Source of the DNA: Bolinopsis microptera
Lineage: Eukaryota > Ctenophora > Tentaculata > Lobata > Bolinopsidae
Assembly: GCF_026151205.1 (NCBI RefSeq)
Contig: NC_087073.1
Coordinates: 12,491,578-12,555,577 of the forward strand
Length of the DNA stretch: 64,000 bases
Direction: 5' to 3'
The position numbers and the translations under genes are program-made. Position 1 is the first letter of the stretch. The number at the start of each line of letters is the position of its first letter. Positions 58,561-64,000 of the stretch are shown here, one piece after another. The notes below the pieces were generated by a model. The model worked only from the letters and a program-made list of their open reading frames with translations, searched no databases and was not told the DNA's origin.

Positions 58561-59130
58561 GGAGATTTTCATAAACTGGAGCTCCAAGTAAATGAAAGTA
58601 AAACTGAAATGCAGTACCTTCTACATTCTACCTGGCGGAACAAAATCCTGATAAAGACACAAACGGTCCAGCCACTAGCTAATAACGAACCATGGTCCCC
58701 GGAAAAGTAATAAGTCGCTAAGGTTTCCGTAAGTTTACTGTGTAATGGTACTGAGAAGACATCATAAAAGGAAAATCCTAGCTGACTTCCTGTTTAAGAA
58801 CTTCGGAAAAAGTTATGGATGTCCGTAAGACAATTTGTCCTTGAAAGAAAGCTGTGGTTATATTTGTATCACGTCGTGACCCCCACGATTTCACTATGGT
58901 TTCACTATGTTTCACCTCAGTTTCTACGATACAGGGAGCCGCGCACTCGGCGCGCGGTCATACAACGTATGACAAGGTCATATGATGCTCAAGTTGTATC
59001 TGTATTAATTTACAACTCAAATATTTGGAGTCTTAAAAAAAGCAACCACGGAGAAAATGGACACACTTCATCGTAGACACCTTAGGTCCATTTTAAAACA
59101 TAAATGGCCAAAATTAAAGTATAACAACAA
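58561..59130 (+). mobile_element. Degenerate LINE RT fragment
   Basis: Interrupted + frames read LQVNESKTEMQ (the conserved NxxKT region of LINE RTs), later LIYNSNIWSLKK (the LLYxxxxW region) and MDTLHRRHLRSILKHKWP (the HRRxLRxIL region that follows). The order and spacing are right for the RT C-terminus. A GC-rich patch at 58930-58965 recurs at about 59745-59790, so the region is mosaic. Confidence 0.6.
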
Positions 59131-59549
59131 CAAAACTAGAAATGAAAGGTGTAAAAGTTATACAAGGCGTAATCGACACCAGCGGTGAAGATGTTTGGAT
59201 ACATTCTCAAAAGTATGGAGAACAGCCCAGTCCAAACGGCTCTCTTTTTTGATATTGCATATTGAAGCAGATAATTTATTCATGGAAGAAAAAGATTGGG
59301 GAGACCTAAACACTAGAATGGAACGTGATAACGTTTTTAAGAAGTGATATAATTGTAAGAAATTTTGCAACTGGACAACTCGCATGAATTGAACGAAAAT
59401 TAGAAATATAGCTGCATGCCACAAATGTTGGAAAATCCTTATTCAAGGAGTTCAGTTAACCGCATAAGGTATTTGTTAAGAATCTTTTTTGTCGGTTTAA
59501 GATCCTGTTTTTAGAATAAAATAGAAACCTTGTATCACTTGGTGACCCC

Positions 59550-60000
59550 TTGCTCTATCCAGAGCCCTTGCGCTTGCAGTAAGCGCCGCGCCGCCTCACC
59601 CTAACCCTAACCCTAACCCTAACCCGAACCCTAACCCTAACCCTAACCCTAACTTCTTGACTTGTGAAACAAGCGCGCCCGCAGCGGCGCGAAAGCACAT
59701 GGTTAGGTGAAGGTGACCCCCACTGTCGCTTCACTGTAGAGTTTCTACGATACAGGGGGAGCCGCGCCCTCGTGCGCGGCGGGTCATACAACGTATGACA
59801 ATTTAAACCGAGTGCCCAATTGAAATAATTCTTTTTGGTATGACTTACTACCACCACTGGTTCGAGGAATTTGTTGACGGATGGTACTAGTCTAAATTTC
59901 TTCGAAGTAGCTCGCCCGCTTTCTTCTCAAAATGGGCCCGACGGCAAAGTGCTGCGAGTACGCGCGCCGGGCCAGACCATTAACAATGGTCAAGGTATTG
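59550..60000. repeat. GC-rich composite repeat containing telomeric repeats, copy 2
   Basis: TTGCTCTATCCAGAGCCCTT at the left, GCGCGAAAGCACATGGTTAGG near 59690, and TCTAAATTTCTTCGAAGTAG with ACCATTAACAATGGTCAAGG at 59890-59997 match 26226-26729 in parts and order. Confidence 0.65.
59599..59653 (-). repeat. Interstitial telomeric repeat (TTAGGG)9
   Basis: Nine head-to-tail CCCTAA units on the + strand. One is the variant CCCGAA and the other eight are exact. It is embedded in the GC-rich composite repeat, far from any visible chromosome end. Confidence 0.95.
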
Positions 60001-61297
60001 TCAAAGCAAAAAATATCGGTTCATTTTCTCATTTATTTGATAGTTTTGGATAGTCGGATCGAAACCAAATTTTATTAAAATTGTGTTTGGTCATTTAAAT
60101 TACGTTAGTCCTGAAACAATGAAAGTTATACTTCTACTTCTAGCTTATCAGATGACGGAGATTAGAGATATAATATGTATGTTTATGATACGTATGTAAT
60201 GAAGCATAACGAGTTTGTTCATTGCGTGTGATCGGGTGATTGTGTGAAGGCTGATCCGCATTAGGAATTGTACAGAGAGCCCTAATACGGTGTCCGTAAT
60301 TGTATGGGGGTAAATCATTGATTACCCCAATCTATTTGATTACGAGATAAACAAAAGCTTGATACTACGTCCATTATAAAATCCGGTTTCGACCATCTTT
60401 ATGGGCTTATATTCCGGATAAAATGACCTATTGAAATATGTTACAACGGAGTCTCTATATACTATTACTAAATCTAACTTGTTCACAAACACGAGTAAAA
60501 GCAATTCAATGTTGATTGGGTGTGGCCCCCAAAAATCGAATTTTTTAAATTTTTTGTGACGGAGATCCTCGACCAAGTAGGTACAGTAGTCCATCTGCCA
60601 AAGCAACAACTCTACGATAAAAACACGGGCGGTGGCATCAGACCCATCGTATGGGGTACTGACATTTGCCCCCCCCCCCCCCCCCTGGCCCTGTATAAAT
60701 ATAAATATACAATAACTGTCACCAAGATGCAGTTAGTATAGGCCTAACTTTGATTTTAAATGGTCACCAAAATGTATTATTTAAAAGTAACTGAATATTT
60801 ATAATACTATTTCAGTGAATCCAGTTACAACAACAGTAACAGCAGATGTGGAAGATGCTGATACAGATTCCCGATTTTAACTACACTATTATCGGGGACC
60901 AGGGGAGCCAAGCCCAAAGTTAGGCCTAACTCTGCGTTAGGCCTAAATGCATCTTGGTGACAGTAACGACAAATAATATGAGTCTCGAATTTCGATGCAC
61001 CATATCACATATCTTACATCTTAAATGCTAAAACAAATTTTAGATACGATCAAGTCGATTGAATTGGCAACCCATCAATTTGTGGTCAGAGCGATTACGA
61101 TTATAAATTTGCAGTTGTACGCGGATTTAAAACGACTGAAATGCATTCAGCATTCGAAACTGATCTATTAGGACTGGATATAACAGTGAAAAACAATGAT
61201 TAGGAACCAAATTACCAATGATGAATACATTTTATGACACCAGTTTGTGATAGAATAAACCGTTCCGAAATTATTTTCAACTTCAATCCATTGCTAT
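60001..61297. other. No gene seen
   Basis: AT-rich. A 16-base C run lies at about 60669-60685. No exon could be supported. Confidence 0.4.
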
Positions 61298-61453
61298 GGG
61301 ATTGTTCACATATTACGTCAGCAAGACGTAGTATAAGATTTTGCGTCTTTAAAATCTTCTGCCCTCCCACCGTCCGCGAGCTACACAAGGCAATTGTGTC
61401 CAATTTCAAACCCCCCCCACCCCTGAATGATGACGTAATATGTGAACGCTCTC
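61298..61453. mobile_element. Short MITE with TTCACATATTACGTCA termini
   Basis: TGTTCACATATTACGTCA at 61303-61320 and TGACGTAATATGTGAACG at 61431-61448 are inverted copies, separated by about 110 bp that include a C run. Related to the 14628 and 41433 elements but with GTCA in place of GTAATC. Confidence 0.75.
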
Positions 61454-62384
61454 TATATGCAAATGTGTGACATCTTAGCTACCATATCTACTTCAAATAT
61501 TTGATATCAGGACTGATAAATTTATCAAAAAACACTCATCGTTACTAAAATACTACGAATAAAAAGGACGTTCTGCCGACCCATGATCCAGAATTCTCTC
61601 ACAAAATTTAACGAGAATAGAAAACCTTATTCATACGGCAGACAGAACCTATCCAAATTCTAAGAAGACCCAGCTTGGCACTGACAATTTCTACTCGCCG
61701 TTCCTTTTTTTCTCATTTTACATCACTTTATAACCTAATCGTTGGTTATTGACAGCACGTCACCTCATCTCAGACGTTAAAACTCTTCCAAATTCCCAAC
61801 CCAGCGCAATACGTTTTCTTGATCTAACTCTCTTCTCGTCAAGAAATAGCTCGTCTAAAGAATCCTACAAAGGAATCTAATATCTAATACTTTATAACAA
61901 GTCATTTCTTTCAGCTATGACTGCTATATCCCACAGACCCTTCTCACTGAAATGTGAACTGAAATGTGCCGCATTCGAAATATTATTAAATAACTCATTC
62001 TTTTTAGCTCGAAAACATCACTTTTAATTTTAATAAAGATTCTGATATAGACACACAAAAAGTGTAGAAAAGTAACCAAAAACTAAATATAAAAGTTAAA
62101 ACCAGCACCAGACAATGAAGGGAAACACCCAAAAATATCCGGCATAATCTCCATAGTTGCTTGATAATAAGATTTGTTATCATATAATCAAGTATCCGCG
62201 TTAATTCTAATTGAATTGTGATTGGATTTCATCCTAAATAGTGACTAAGTATCTGGAAAAAAGTTTTCGATGTAAAAAATGCACAAGCGAGGAAATAAAG
62301 TCGCTAGTGGGGGAAATTAAGGTTGGTCTGATGCTGGTTTAGTAAAGAAACAATGAAAGATACACGAGATTTTCTCACAAAATA
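61454..62384. other. 3' flank of the Q-rich gene, no gene seen
   Basis: AT-rich. The part next to 62385 should be 3' UTR of the minus-strand gene. Confidence 0.4.
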
Positions 62385-64000
62385 TTATCCAACAGAAGGG
62401 GGGTAACCAGGGAAAACAGTGTGATGGCCGGGTTGAAGGGGGTTGGCGTAGGGGCCTCCGCCTTGCGACGCATTCGACATGTGACCCTGCTGCAACTGCA
62501 GCATGTGGGGGTTGTTCTGCATCTGGGCTGCTTGGAACTGAGTCTGTTGTGCAAGGTACTGGCCGTGTGCGTGGGACACCAGCTGAAATATTTACATTCT
62601 TAATTCTACTTTAAATAAGATTCAAGTATTACTTTTAACCGGCCCTGATCTAACATTCACCTAATAGCAGGATGCTGATGGTGATAATAAATAACCTGAG
62701 TCTGAGCTGGGTGATGTGGGTGGTATATAATCTGAGGTTGAGAGGTAGGGGAGGTGGGAGACATGATGCCGGCAGGAGAGCCATTGCTGGGATCGTGGTG
62801 ACTGGTTGCCATGGCGGTGTGGTGTTGGGCTGCCATGGATACGGCCGGGTGTTGCTGCATTGCCGCTGGAGCTAAGTACCTTCCCTGGGGAAATAACAAT
62901 CGTCATGAATGTGCTCGTTAAAGTACGGGATTTCTGAAACTTCTTATAAACTTTTTTTAACTCTAAAAAATTCTCGAACAGCATGATTTTAATCCCTCAT
63001 GATGTCAAATCTGGCTCTTGTTAATAAATCGCCTTACACGGTAGATTTCACGTTGAAATGATCGAGCTTTTTGGACGCGGCCACAATTTCCACAATTTTA
63101 CCTGCATTAGAGTTGAGGTAGGATAGAGGGCAACAAGAGGAGGCCCATGGCCGTGAGGGCCAGTATACTGAGATACCATGGTCTGGGGAGTAGGTATCAC
63201 TGCTAGTGGTTGAGGGACCATTACCATATTGTTGTTTTTCTGGTCCACTTGGGGCTGGATTAGCACTTGTTTGGGTTGGGGTATTGGAGAGCTGGCAACA
63301 GAGGAACCTGTAAATACAATGGTTAGTGGCTGATTGGTAATTCTTCACAGCAGCCACATACGTGATGTATATTTTGTTACATCATGTATCAAACCATTCT
63401 TCATGGAAGTTAACATTGGGAACGAAAGATTTATAACGGAAAGTATTTGACCTGAAGCCCAGCTGCCTGGTTTAAATTCCAACAGCTTCAAGATGGAAAG
63501 AGAAGTCGGCTGGCTTCCAATTGTGGCGGTGCCATGTGCTGTTGGGATTGTCTCTGTTGCTGTTGTTGCGAATGCTGAATATATTGAGATTAGAAATTTT
63601 CAAGTAAAGCATGTAATGGTACAGTCTCGTCGGCATAATCGTATTAATTTGAGGCTTTTTCTGAATTAAGGTTGAGCCTTAATCATATTCATATTAGATG
63701 ACCGTCAGGAAACATGAGAAAATTGAAGTATTTGGCATTTTGGCAATCTAACCTGAACTTGTTGCTGCTGCTGCTGCTGCTGTGTTGCTGTTGCTGTTGT
63801 TGTTGCTGTTGTTGTTGTTGTTGCTTGCTGCTCTTTGTTGCTGCTTAGCAGTTGTTGTTGTCTGTTCTGCTGCTCGCTGTTGAACAATAGCCGTGGATAT
63901 AAGCAGCTGCATGTTATGGAGTTGTTGTTGCTGCGTTGTTGTCTTGTTGGAATGTATGTTTCTGGAGGTTAAGGTCATTTAAATGATATAACTGGGTCAC
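62385..64000 (-). CDS. Q/N/T/H/P-rich protein, 3' part; possibly ataxin-2-like
   Basis: Five exons fit one frame: 63753..64000 (open to the window edge), 63452..63574, 63102..63307, 62696..62884 and 62385..62582 with stop TAA. The protein runs from a Gln/Thr/Asn/Ala low-complexity region through a short ordered piece (LSILKLLEFKPGSWAS) to a Pro/Gln/His-rich tail (HPHHPAQTQ, MLQLQQGHM, GYPPSVG). The EFKPGSW segment recalls PAM2 motifs (EFxPxS) that bind poly(A)-binding protein. A PAM2 followed by a disordered P/Q/H tail is the C-terminal plan of ataxin-2, but the Leu-Asn start of PAM2 is missing. In the repeat exon the Gln frame is excluded by splice phase. The chosen donor after AQTQ (GTTATT) is weak, but the alternative breaks the frame. 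Confidence 0.6.

Noticed and set aside
59555-59857. Minus-strand frame with Arg-Val repeats
   Set aside because: It is a translation of the telomeric TTAGGG tract and its GC-rich repeat, not a gene.
62657-62695. Extension of the Q-rich exon to the stronger-looking donor at 62664 (ATTAG|GTGAAT)
   Set aside because: That donor ends in phase 2 and would shift the terminal exon out of its clear QYLAQQTQ frame. The weaker donor after AQTQ keeps phase 0.
63705-63887. Polyglutamine frame at the right end
   Set aside because: Its phase at the donor 63752 does not connect to the following exons, whereas the Asn/Thr/Ala frame does.

Overview
The window is nuclear DNA from an animal. Genes are split by short GT-AG introns and sit in AT-rich, repeat-filled DNA. 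The genes point to a ciliated metazoan with TTAGGG-type telomere repeats: alpha-tubulin, a sperm/axoneme ODF3-type protein, an organic anion transporter, 4-hydroxyphenylpyruvate dioxygenase and a tRNA-Ser. The repeats (a Penelope-like element, APE-type LINEs, several TIR and foldback families) suit an invertebrate. I cannot name the species.

Layout. 1-905 (+): 3' part of a single-pass membrane protein. 2432-5901 (+): an apparently intact Penelope-like retroelement. 5.9-12.2 kb: no gene seen, palindromic repeats. 12248-14383 (+): an intronless SLCO/OATP transporter. 15994-21283 (-): a coiled-coil gene resembling centriolar CEP89; one of its introns contains a complete five-exon alpha-tubulin gene on the opposite strand (18190-20178). 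21284-21383: a 100-N gap followed by about 1.9 kb of corrupted sequence. 23386-23634 (+): an unidentified exon with indels. 24-30.7 kb: repeats, including a 2.96-kb TIR element. 30915-31713 (-): terminal exon of an unknown protein. 34084-35717 (+): 5' half of an ODF3/SHIPPO gene, whose 3' half falls in the second 100-N gap (36660-36759) and its corrupted flank. 40578-41156 (-): a putative nuclear protein. 41.4-44.2 kb: a MITE and tandem repeats. 44978-51012 (-): HPPD in at least eleven coding exons, with a tRNA-Ser gene in one intron. 52025-52105 (-): a second tRNA-Ser copy with a damaged T arm. 53.5-60 kb: nested repeats, including a degenerate LINE with a 31-bp target duplication and an interstitial telomeric tract. 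62385-64000 (-): 3' end of a Q/N/T/H/P-rich protein, possibly ataxin-2-like.

Alpha-tubulin, the CEP89-like gene and the ODF3-type gene all belong to centriole, cilium or flagellum biology and lie within 20 kb, but nothing here shows co-regulation. I saw no wholly new biological system. The best leads are a phase-symmetric 33-codon extra exon inside HPPD, an alpha-tubulin lacking Lys40, the tubulin-within-CEP89 nesting, the tRNA-Ser pair and the intact Penelope element. Exon borders were read by eye from splice consensus, phase and family similarity. No database search or transcript evidence was available.
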